Shown here piece after piece: positions 36,101-48,100 of a stretch of 64,000 bases of DNA. The position numbers were made by a program, and so were the translations under genes. The first letter of the stretch is position 1. Every line of letters starts with the position of its first letter. Origin of the DNA: Ceriagrion tenellum (lineage: Eukaryota > Arthropoda > Insecta > Odonata > Coenagrionidae); NCBI GenBank assembly GCA_963169105.1, contig OY720641.1, positions 73,731,496 through 73,795,495 on the forward strand, given 5' to 3'. A model generated the notes under the pieces. The model had not been told where the DNA came from, searched no databases, and saw only the letters and a list, made by a program, of their open reading frames with translations.

Positions 36101-39100
36101 AATTAGACGAATTGAGAATTGGTGAAGGAATAATGGATATTATTTTTTTTATTATTTAAGTATTCTACCGGTTAAGGTAGGTTTTGTTGAATGTCAGAGA
36201 ATTTCCTCCTTTCTACACTTTCAGGGGTCTTACTCCTTCTAGTGTATCCTTTTTATCCTTAGCTTACAATCTACCTTCTTCATCCCGTCCATGAAACCTA
36301 TTACCTCTCTTCCTCTTCCCCGCTTGCCCAACATCCTTCCCTCTGTTGCACTCTTGAGAAACCCATCGCCCTTTATTACATCCTTCAGCCATCTACCCTG
36401 CCTATCCCGAACTTCATTCAGAAGCTTCCTTTCGTCACCCACCATCTCAAGCTCTTCCTCGTTAGTCTTCCTCTCCGTCCTCTTCATCGTCTCCATCCTT
36501 CTCCTCACCCACATCTCAAATGCCTGCATCCCAATCTCGTCCTTCTTTCTGGGAGTCCACGTTTCTGCCTCGTACAACGCTACGTTCCATATCAAGCTCT
36601 TCACCAGCCTCTTCTTCACATCCCTACCCAAAGATCCCCGTCATCAGCTCCCTTATATTGCTAAACGCCTCCTTAGCTAGCGCTATTCTCTTACGTCTGT
36701 CTTTGCTACTCAGTCCGTTTTCTTCTAGTGTACTACCTAAGTAATTAAAATACTGTAATTGCTCGAGTCCTCTAACTTTAACTATCTGTCCCGCTTGCTT
36801 TGTCCCAGAGAATCTCATTACTTTTGTTGTCTTAGTGATGGGTAAGAACTCCGATAATTAATTTTGTGGCAACGGTTAAATGAAGTCGAGTGGATGTTTG
36901 ACTCATGTACTGATATACAACGTATTTGAAGAGCCATGATAAGTAATTGTGTTATTTGAAAAAAACAATTTTTTCAGAAAAAATAACACTGGTAGCCTTC
37001 TGTTGTAGTGTAGTTTTAAACGTACCGCATGAAAATATAAATTAAGTGAGCCCTCTGTGGACGAGCGAGTCAAATTTGTTACGTTTCAAAATCATTGAAA
37101 TATCTGCTTTCTAATTGTAAGAGGCTTTTCCATTTAGTTGCTGCGCTGGACAGAATTGTAACGCTTCGGATTAAGTGAGCGTTAAGTTACGTCCTTTCGG
37201 CGGTTTGTCAAACAATTTGAATAGATGAATGTGTGACACTATTCACTGACGATGGCGTGCCTGTTGGAGCTCTGAAATTAATAGTTTCAGCTGTCATATG
37301 AAGAAAAAATTAAGAACTTGAAAAAAATTACTTTATGAAGGTGATGTTGAAGTATACCTTGTGTAAATTATTATTTTAAAATTAATGTATGCAAGAAAAA
37401 TACGTAACATTTAAAAATAAATGTAATTATCAAATAAATTGGATTTTTTTTGGAAATTTTTTAAATAGAACTTTTAAAATACTAATGTATTGGCAGTATT
37501 TTTTGAATGCTGATGTTTCATAATTCCGTCGATAGAGGCTTAAAGACTTATATTGATATTTTTATTCAATTTCTTAAAAAACTTCAGTCTTATCAAAGTT
37601 AATTAATGCACCATTAGTAATGCTATATTTAATTTATGCTTCCTACAGCGTCGAACTTAAAACGTATAATTCGAATATAGCTTCCATTGTGACAAGGGAA
37701 CTCTCGCACAAACCGCCATAATTACTTCTGGGCTGTTGATGATTGTCTATGATATAAATAAGAATTTGCGTGAATCGTTTGATTTCCTTTCATAGAGGAA
37801 ATGGTTCCAGGCTTGACTTTGTGGAAGTAATTCATAGTAACTTAAATAAAACTTTGTATACTCCATTATATTCCTTTCATAGGTTAGAAGGCGTGGAAGG
37901 TGGGAGTTTAATTACCATTCAAGCCGATGAAACCTTTGGAGATCTCCTCTTCACTTGTAGGTCCAACAAATGCTCCGATGATGAAGTCCACAATGGCGAT
38001 GATGAGGATCACCAGGAGACCCATTTGAGCCTGCGAAAATAGAAAATTCCACTGTCATTTAATGGGCGAGGACTGAATTCACTCCTTCGATCACGTGGAA
38101 TATGTCAATGGACACGCAATGTGTTTAAACTGCACTATTGATGTAGATGGAGATGGCACTACGTCATCAAACTATAGCCTGACAACCGAAATAAGAGACA
38201 TTTTTACATTTAAATACCACCCAGCGAGCAATCGGCGTGTGCAGGGGGTATTTGGACACCAGCCGTGTAAAGATGTAAGGGATAAGGTTTTGGGAGGTAA
38301 ATAGTGACGTGTCTTATGAGAGTATTTAGAGGAACTCAGTTTTTATGGTGATCGCTTATTGAACGCGGAAAGAACGAGTTTTTGTACCAATCTGTTCGGT
38401 AGTGTATCTCTCTTATTTTATCGCATCTGTCAGACCTAGAGATGTTGTGAGGCGTCATGATAATATTCTCTGTGTCGCTCTGAAACACACCAGTTCTGAA
38501 TTTTTCAAGCAAGGTAAGCCTAGCGTGTAGCCTCCGAGTCTTTGGGGCTCCCACCTTAATCCCTCTGAAATTTGTGAGACACTAATTGTCCGCTTGTAAC
38601 AGGTTTTAACGAAGCGTGCTGCTTTTATTTGTATTTTAATAATTTTTTTGGTTAAACCTTTATCACCAGGGTCCCAAATACTTGTGGCGTATGGAAGGTG
38701 TGGCCTAACCTGAGGGAAGTAGCATCTCTCTTTTACTTTATCATCCTTCCTATTATACGCTCAACAAAACCTAGTTTCTTTAATCCTGTGCCGTATATGT
38801 TTTGTATGTGTGTTCCCCACAATGTATCTGAAGTTTAGTTAATTCCAAGATATTTTCTGTATCTAAAGATTTTATGTTTACTCCACTCATAGTATAGGTA
38901 TGGCATTTGTGCGATGAATTTCGCAGGAAGTGAACTGTGGTGCATTTACTAATATTTAATGCTAACCCCCACTCCTGGCACTGCGAATGAGCGTTGTTAA
39001 GGTCCGATAACAGAACTTCTAAGGTCTTGTCTTCGATTATTTGGCGATAGATAACTGTATCGTCTGCAAATAATCTTAATTTATTGCTAACTCGAGAACT

Positions 39101-42100
39101 TAGGTCATTTATATAGATATTGGATGAAAGAGGGTCAATCTTGCTTCCTTAAGGAACACTGGATGTGACTTTTTATCTTATGACACATACTGCTTATCCC
39201 AGCTCTTTCTTTACTTTTCACGAGATAGCACGACAAAATGGACGAATTGGTGGATGTAATGTAGGGATGTCACATCGATATCGACGTATCGGATCAATGG
39301 TTGTATTTGGCCGAGATATCAAAAACATTGAGTAGTATAATAATCCGATGACAATTGAGTGAGTGGTGATTACTTTTATAAACATCGAAAAATCGACTAA
39401 TCCACGTTTTCTATTCGATGTGGCATCCATATTGAAATATAAAAATAATCCACCATTTGTTCGAAATGTCAGACAAGTAACTCGAAAATCATACTTTGCA
39501 GTCTATAATAAATCTGACAACTTAATTTCTGTTAGGTATCGTAGGTGGAAATCGGAATAATATTTATATAAATTAAAAAAATATATATTTGGGGAGAATC
39601 TATTCTGAAGGAGTAGATGTATGCTGATGTTTGGCAAGATATAGATGGAAACATTATAAATTTGCAAAATTAGCTTGTTAGCCCTAAAGAGCTAAAGGAA
39701 AATTGGGGTTGACAAAGATGGCGGGCAAGCCACGCTCTCGTTACAGCTTTTAGCATTGGTCACATAAGCAAGCGCCCTATATAACTTCCTCAATGAACTG
39801 CACTGTATGTTTTCAATGTTGAGGTTGTTTGAGCGAAATATCGTTTAAGATAAAAAACAATGATTTTAGTCTCATTTTAATGAAAAATATCTTCCCCTTC
39901 TAAAACTACCAAAATATCAGCCCCTTACCACAATACTTTCAGAGATATTTGCCAAAATATACCAGCCCTTCTACGTGGGAAATGGTACGTGTATGAACTC
40001 CAGAGAGCCATAATTTAAAAATTGAGGAATTTCTAACTCATAGATTTCGTCAAAAAATTAACTGTGTGTAGTGAATATGTTTTTAAAGCCATTTTTGAAA
40101 ATTAATCATCTTGTCACCGGTAATTTTTTTCAGAATCGCAAAAAAATCGCAAAAAAAGCGCAATCGAAGGAGGAGAAATCTTTCTCTCTCCTAAGGCGCT
40201 ACAGCCCAAGTTTGGGCCCTGGCCTCCTTCAACTTCTGCCTCCATGCTTTTCTGTCAGTTGCCGCTCTCCTCCACAGTCGTTGTCCTAGGAGATTCCGTG
40301 TGTCAACCTGTACTTCATTTTCCCAGCGTTTACGTGGTCTTCCTACTGGTCTTTTACCGTACATTCGGCTGTCTAACGTTCTCTTTGGTATCCTCCATTC
40401 TAGCCACATGCCTGGCCCACTGCAATCGCAGTAGTCGGATGTATTTTGACAGAGGGGGTTCTCTAAAGGAGAAGAAATACCGCGTGAAAAAAGTGAGTTC
40501 GAATTGAAGACTCATGTTGATATTTTATTTAAATTACTTAGAACTTAAGTCATATCAATGTATACTGTTACGCAATTAATATTGAAATATTTAATTCGTG
40601 CTTCTAACAGCTGTTGAAATTAAAATATATAAATCGAATATGGTCGCTATTATGACTAGGGAACTAGTTCGCTCGAACTACCTTAAGTTAATCGCCAAGT
40701 GAATTTGTGGATGACCTCGAAGGTTATCGGCACTTTGACTCATCTAATCAATAAGTTTTGTGGAATTCGAGATCAGCGACGGATAATTTATTATACGTAC
40801 TGGGAAAATGCCACATAGCGTGGGCGGTTTCCTGCTGCTAAATGGTAAATAGTAAATTATGAACTGCGTGCGTTTTGCAGGCTCAATTGTGTCAAATGAT
40901 ATAAAAAACGCAAGCTCAATAGTGTCTTACCTCAGTATATTATGACATTTTCTCATAAACTACCGAACTATTTCTTCTAAGATTGGGTATTTAATGTACG
41001 AAGAGTACAAGGAATCCGTTGGAACAAAGACCTCTGTGCCCCAAGGGTCCCATGGAATCCCAAATAGGAACCTATTTTACGCCCATAATGAAAGCATTGT
41101 AATCAGCGCAGAGGGTTCTTATTTTGCTTTTTAAAATTACTTGCAATCAATGCAGGGTTTAAATTTTCACTATCAGAGGTCAGAAAAAATGAAGTATTAA
41201 ATTCTTGAAATAGGTTTAGTTATGCACTTTGTTTTTGTTTAAAAATTACGTTTTCAATGACAAAATAATGAATTTTTCTCATTCACTAATAATAGGATTT
41301 TTCCTTGGCAACCTATTCAATGGTTATTAACGGAACATTTCCCCTGGACGCCCTACTGTTTATATTACGTTATTATTTGAGTAATATTTAATTATGTGCA
41401 TGTATTCATATTTATTTATAATTTCCACTAATAGTGAAAAATGGTGCGTGCAATTCAGTGCGGCTTAGTTACGAACAGGGCTGATTTGGCGGCAGGTCGC
41501 ATTCGCCATGTTCGGTCACTCAACACCGCCCGCTTGCGCTACTCGCAACTATACCAATATCGGATTGCTCACTAAACCATTGTTTCACCTGCGATTTTTT
41601 AAAAAGGTATTCTTTGCTAAAAGTAGGTTCTGCTGAATGTCAGAGAATCTCCTCCTGGTATTCTATATATTCAGGGGCCTATCTCCCTCTAGTGTACCCT
41701 TTTTCGCCTCAGCATACGATCTACCCTTCCTCATCCGGTCCATGAAACCTATTTTCTTTCTTCCTTTTCCCCGCTTGCCCAACATCATTCCCCCTAAGAC
41801 ATTCTTGAGCAACACATCGCCCCTTATTACATCCTACAGCCACCTACTCTGCCGATCTCGAATTTCATTCAGAAGTTTCCTTTCCTCTCCCACCACCATT
41901 TCAAGCTCTTCCTCGTTAGTCTTCCTCTCCTTCCACTTCATCTTCTCCATCCTTCTCCACACCCACATCTCAAATGCCTGCAGCCTATTCCCGTCCTCCT
42001 TTCTGGGAGTCCACGTTTCTGCCTCGTACAACGCTACGATCCATATCAAGCTCTTCACCAGCCTCTTCTTCACATCCCTACCCAATGTCCCCGTCATCAG

Positions 42101-45100
42101 CTCCCTTGTATTGATAAACTCCTCCTCAGATAGTGCTATTCTCTTCCGTATGTCTTTGCTACTATGTTCGTTTTCCTCTAGCGTGCTACCTAAGTAATTT
42201 AATTGTTCTACTTTCTCCAGTTTCTGTCTTTCAACTTTAATCACAAGCCTCGCTTTCATTGTCCTAGAGAATCTCATTACTTTTGTTTTTTTATGATTTA
42301 TCTTAATTTCGAATATCCCGCTCTGCATTTCTAGAGCATCTACCAAAGCTTGCAGTCGCTTCGAAGATCCACTAACCAGCGCCTAATCGTCCGCGAGTCT
42401 AATCGATTTGATCATACGGCCTTCCACTTTGATGATATCTGGTAAAAATCACCGATGCTAATAAATTAGTATGAAAATTATGAAGTAGCAAACGGTATAA
42501 ATATATTTTATCCGCATTTAATCTAATCTCATTATTTATTAATAGACTGAGTCGAATCGTCAAATTTAACTTCTTTCATAAGGTGAAATCTCTATTGCTA
42601 ATGACTACAATAACATGTTAGGATTTACATAACAAGTCTACAGAGATACCCTCTGATATTTTTCCAAAAGTGGTGTTCGTATGACACTTTGCTCGACTTT
42701 CATTTCTTGCCTTGAATTATATATAAGTATGTAATCTATAAATCTAAAATGACTAGGTTTTTATAAACAAATAAAAACTTTTTACTCTCACAATTTTTAA
42801 TCAAATGAGTATTTAATAAATTAGGTTACGATTCCCTTTTATGAACTGCTTGCATAGTTCGGAGAAATGCTTAGAAAACATCTTTTAACATCTCTTATCT
42901 TCTCTATTGCCACGTATGTGTGGAGCTATTTCATCAGAGGTTCTGTTTCTTAAGTAGGTGATGACAATCGTTTCTTCAGTTGGAATTATTTCGCACGATT
43001 TATTCGCAAGCATGTCAGTCAGAATAGGCAGGAGTAATTCCTTCTTTGTTGGTTCCTATGGAGAATACAACAATTCATAGGCAGATTCTAAAGACAATAC
43101 CATCGCGAGCTTCCATCCATGGACGTAGTTAGGAATTGTGTTAGGGGCGTGGGACATTTATATTTACGTCTATGAAATACCGTGCCAACCACCACTAGGG
43201 TGTGTGGCAAGGGGTGATTCCACATCAGGCATGCAGCACTCATCTACTAGGAGAGTGCTACGTGGACGAACATGCTACCATGCAGTACACTACTTTAGAT
43301 ACGGCTACTGGTTATAATTACTGCAAGTAAATAGTATTGGTTATCATTACGACCGATAAATAGTTCTGCAAGGTACAAAGTCATACTAGAGCTATATCCT
43401 GCCGGAAAATCGCATGCTAGGTTAGTAGCTAATTATGATGTGAAGATATTTAGCAAAAGGACTGGCAAAACCTACTATACCTAGCTTGGGTAAAAGTATC
43501 CTTGAACTGATCCATCGAAACTGTTATGGTTCCTTATTGTAGTGGAAAAAATGACGTTTTTAATCAATCAGTTCTGCAGTCTATTTCCTTATCTTGTCTG
43601 GCTCCGTATTGCAGATTTGGAATGAAACATCTCGTTCAGGGGGGCAGCTGCCCCTCCTAATGCCCCTCCAGCTACGCCTATGCTTCCATGAATAACATGA
43701 AAGCGCAAAACGTTCAATTTAAAAGAAAATAATTCCCTTCTGCCCGAATTTGATGCAAAACTTTCAGCTGTGCACTGCACTCAGCATGAACACCAATGGC
43801 TCTATCTCTATCGTTTGTGTTCATTACCCTCGGTGGCTCCGTTACTGGCAATGCCTCTACTATTAATGTAAGTTTATTTTTTGAGAAAACTGAAATAGAT
43901 TCTACCATCTTCTTTTAACACCAAAATAGGTCTTCTTTTAACATCAAATATTGGCGTGGATATTTTCATTCCTTGAACTCTCGTTAATCTTCATCTTGCG
44001 ACCTCGCTAGCAATCCCTTGACTCATATGGCTTCATTTTAAATTCAGAAGACAGAAGCCCATTTCCTTCCTGTTTGCACAAGACTGCCAATCACTTATTT
44101 CCACCCTTGTGGCGGCTGACATGCTTTTATCGCAATTCCTTCCAAGTGGACGCGTCGCTTGCCTAACCGAAGCTTTATTTGAACCGGCGAGAATCAAGAG
44201 GGTGGAACAGCTGTCCCGTCTGATGAAGGCGAAAGTGTGTAAATGACCTGTCACTTGGAAGTGTGACTACTTCGGTGGTAACCACTCATGTTCGGCGATA
44301 AGCAGGTTCGTGACTTCCGCGGAGTGTCACGTACGATCCTTTCCGCTTCCTTCTCGGAGTCGCCGGGCGGCGAAGAGAGGCGCTGGCGTTCGTTCGGTCG
44401 ACGGTGGAAACGGAGCGGGCGGGAGTTCGCCGTCTGGCGCTTGGAACAGGCGAGCATGAGATAGCGGAGAACAGGTTACGACGGTGCGTTCCCCGCGCGT
44501 CGACAGATACACCTCCTCCCTGGGTCATCGTATCCCGATGTTTCTTCCTTCGATTCCACCTGCCGGACCGGATGGTTTGTCGTCTTACATCATGAGACGT
44601 GTATGGAAAATGTCTTCTTGAATTCTCTCCAAGGGAATATGTGAGCAAACGTTATTGATGCCGTTGAAATACACCATTTTAGAGGCTAATAAGCCTAAAA
44701 CACACCCTGAGACACAATGGATTCGTGAAGAACATAACTGAAGGCAAAATAGAGGGAAAATTCTCCAGAGGAAGGCCCAGGCATTAGTTCATGGACCAAA
44801 TTAAGAGAAAAGTACATAGGAAGAGATACCAGGAGGTAAAGGAACTAGTATTAGATAGGGAAGGGTGGAGGGCTGCAGTCAACCAATCTTAGGATTGAAA
44901 AACCGATGCTGAATCCTAAAAGTGAGGAATTGCTGAAAGATACCTCGCGATTGCCTGTTTTTATAAATGCGTGAAATTCACAGTGGAAAATTCAATCGCC
45001 TGGACTGGGATCCAATAGCGGACGCCTCCGTTAAAGTTACTGGGCGGACAGTCCCGCGGCTCTTTGAAAATGTCTTTATAATTATTTAAATTTTTTGCCA

Positions 45101-48100
45101 AAAAAATAACTGCGAAAAACTTGGCGTTTTATATAATGATACTTTCACTAAATACCCCAGATAAGTATTTTCGGCCATTCTGTAAGAGAGTCCAATTTGT
45201 GACTCAATTGGAATGTCTATTGAATATACACAACATTGTGTTTAGTTATTTCTATTGCTCTTGTTTGTTATTCAATGCTATGTTGTTGGTACTTATATTC
45301 ACTTACATTTTTGTTTCCATTTATTGAAGCTTGTTTATTTAAAGTACCTTATCAAATCTTACATCAATTTACTTGAATTGTTCCTTGTTTGCATTCATTT
45401 GAAGTTTAAACTATTCCTGTTCCTAAGCAGTACCATTCGTTGACCAATTAAGAGTAATATTATTATTATAATTAGCTTTTATGTCATTTTTATGCTCGAA
45501 ATTATGCTCTTATTTGATGCTACATGTGTGATGGTGTATTATATTTTGTACTGAAAAACTAGCATAATTCTCGTTCGCCAACATGTCAAACCGTCTTAAA
45601 TAAACTCTTCGTCCCCAAATAATTAATCATATTTACATTCTTACTCTCAGTGAACTAGATCATTAATAATATGATCACTAATTTCATAATAGTTGAAAAA
45701 CGACAATATAAAATACGGTTCCGAAAAAAAATCTTCGTGCGTGGTAAACGTGTGCTGACCATACATAGAGCATTGGACATAATAGAAGGAAGAGTATGAA
45801 GGTATTTTTCATGATAAAGATTGTTTCGTATGTGGAATCTATCCTTAAACGGTCTCCGGTGGTGTATGCATTGTTCATTCAATTATTTAATAGGTGTTGG
45901 GACAACAGTTACCTAGCCTGGTGGAAAACCCGAGAAGACTTAATTTAATATCATACGCTGGGAAAAAAACCAAATCAAATATAATGGACTCTTATAAATT
46001 TAACAACTTCCTTTGATGCTCTAGGCAATACCAAAATCTCATTATCTCGTGATTTTATAAGGATGTAGCCGTATGTCATATTTTGACTATTGTTCAATAA
46101 TTTTCTCAGATGTTAACTCAGAACTGCATTAAGCTGCAGCGTCTTCAAAACTCCTGTCTGCGTTTTGTTTTCAACATCCGCTATGATGAACACGTCACGC
46201 CTTATTACGAAAAAATTAAATAACTGAAATTGGATAAACGCCGAAAACTGCATAAGGATTTATACGTGTTCAAGGTCCTGAAATCCAAAAACCCCACCTA
46301 TTTGTATGAAAATTTTATATGTAATGTAGATACAGGAAAAAGATCAACTTGTGTAACTGAGTTATTTTTAGTCCCTAAATTCCATACTTTATTATTTGAG
46401 CACTCTTTCCTAATTTCCTCCTGCAGGTTATGGAATTGTTTACATGTAAATGTTAGAACCTCTATGACAATTTTGATGTTCAAGAGAAACATGACTGATA
46501 ACCTATGTAAAATTGCTTAGTTTTTTGTAATCTTTTATGTTATGGCATGTATTTATTTCTTTTCTATGTTCCAGGGGACTTCAAGTCCCAGAACAATAAA
46601 GACTATTTTCTATTCTATTCTATTTTTCTATGTCATAAGGCTAAATATATCAACCCAAACCGTGGAAAGTAGTTTGGGTCAACAATTACCTAACCTGGTG
46701 GAAAACCTGAGAAGACTTTATCAATTAAATTTTCCATATATTCAAACACCTATGAAGGGGAGAAATGTGTGATTTTACATTTTTTGTGACACAAAATGTC
46801 ATTTCCTGCTTTAAATCACCTTTTGAAACATTTTTCCTGAAATTATTTTATACCTTAATCGCCAAAATTTGACTATTCTTCGTAATTCAATACATTCCTA
46901 AACATTAGATTTTTGTTGAAGGTCTTACGTTGTTGACATTACGTTTGTCATTATCTTATCATATGTCAACGGTATATGCGGCTTTTATAGGGTGACGGTA
47001 TTTCATTCTTCGGTACTTCGGATCTACATTTAACATTCCAGAACATCTAACATTTCAGAGCTATAAAATCTCCATCTATTGATTCTTGCATTGTCATTCC
47101 TTGTCGTTAATTGCTCATAATAGGAAATGTATTATGCGTTTTTAAAAATGGCTCTGGTATTATAAATATTTATGCTTATGATCTATAACTTCTTTGGTCC
47201 TGAAAATGACATTGCTCTAAATACTTTTCTCCAATGTTTTAAAAAAACTTATTGGCCTAGATAGGTCTTGCACAGAGATTGTATGCGATCGTTTTATGTA
47301 ATAAAAAAATTGTATGTCTACGCACGTAAATATCAGCATTATTCAGAATATCCAGCATAGATAATTAGGTTACCTTATTAGTATGAAATACTTCATTTTT
47401 AAGCAATTAAATTAATTAGTTTATCTCAAATTCTAAGAAGTATTCTTTTAGATGAATTTGACATTTTTTGCCCAAATTCCAAAGAATTATAGAGAATTAA
47501 CATCTTTTATATCACTTTAGTCGACATTGTCAAATACATTTTTAAAATTCTTTAATAATTTTGTTTCTGATTTTGAAAGTCTGGACCCGAAGGTCTGGAT
47601 TCTTGTTTTATTCTACTTTTTGAACCTGTAGGAAGTACCTCAGCTATTGGTTCATCATTATCAATTAGATATTGACACAGTTTGTAATTTTTACATGAGA
47701 TTTTTACATCTAGTGATGTCGCACAGTGATGAAACCTGGGTCGTGAAAATTAAAATCTAATGAGGAAATTACGAAGTGTTTCAATCTCTAATCATGAAGT
47801 TATTCCACAAATTTACGCCTGAACTTATCACTTTCATCGTTCTCACTTGAATATTTACCAATATCTTCGTACTTGATTGCCTATTATTCCTTGCTACTCG
47901 ATAATTTGACCGGAATATCAGCATCACTTTACTATAGCAGTTCGAAAATTGCATTAGCAGACAGCTGTAAAACAACTATCACAAAAAAGGTAAACCTGAA
48001 GTCCATATCAAAATGAAAAAATTGCAACTTTCCACACAGAATTTTTAATCTTTGCCGACCATGGTTTCAGCACCTAGTGCCATTATCAAGATCCTTGATA

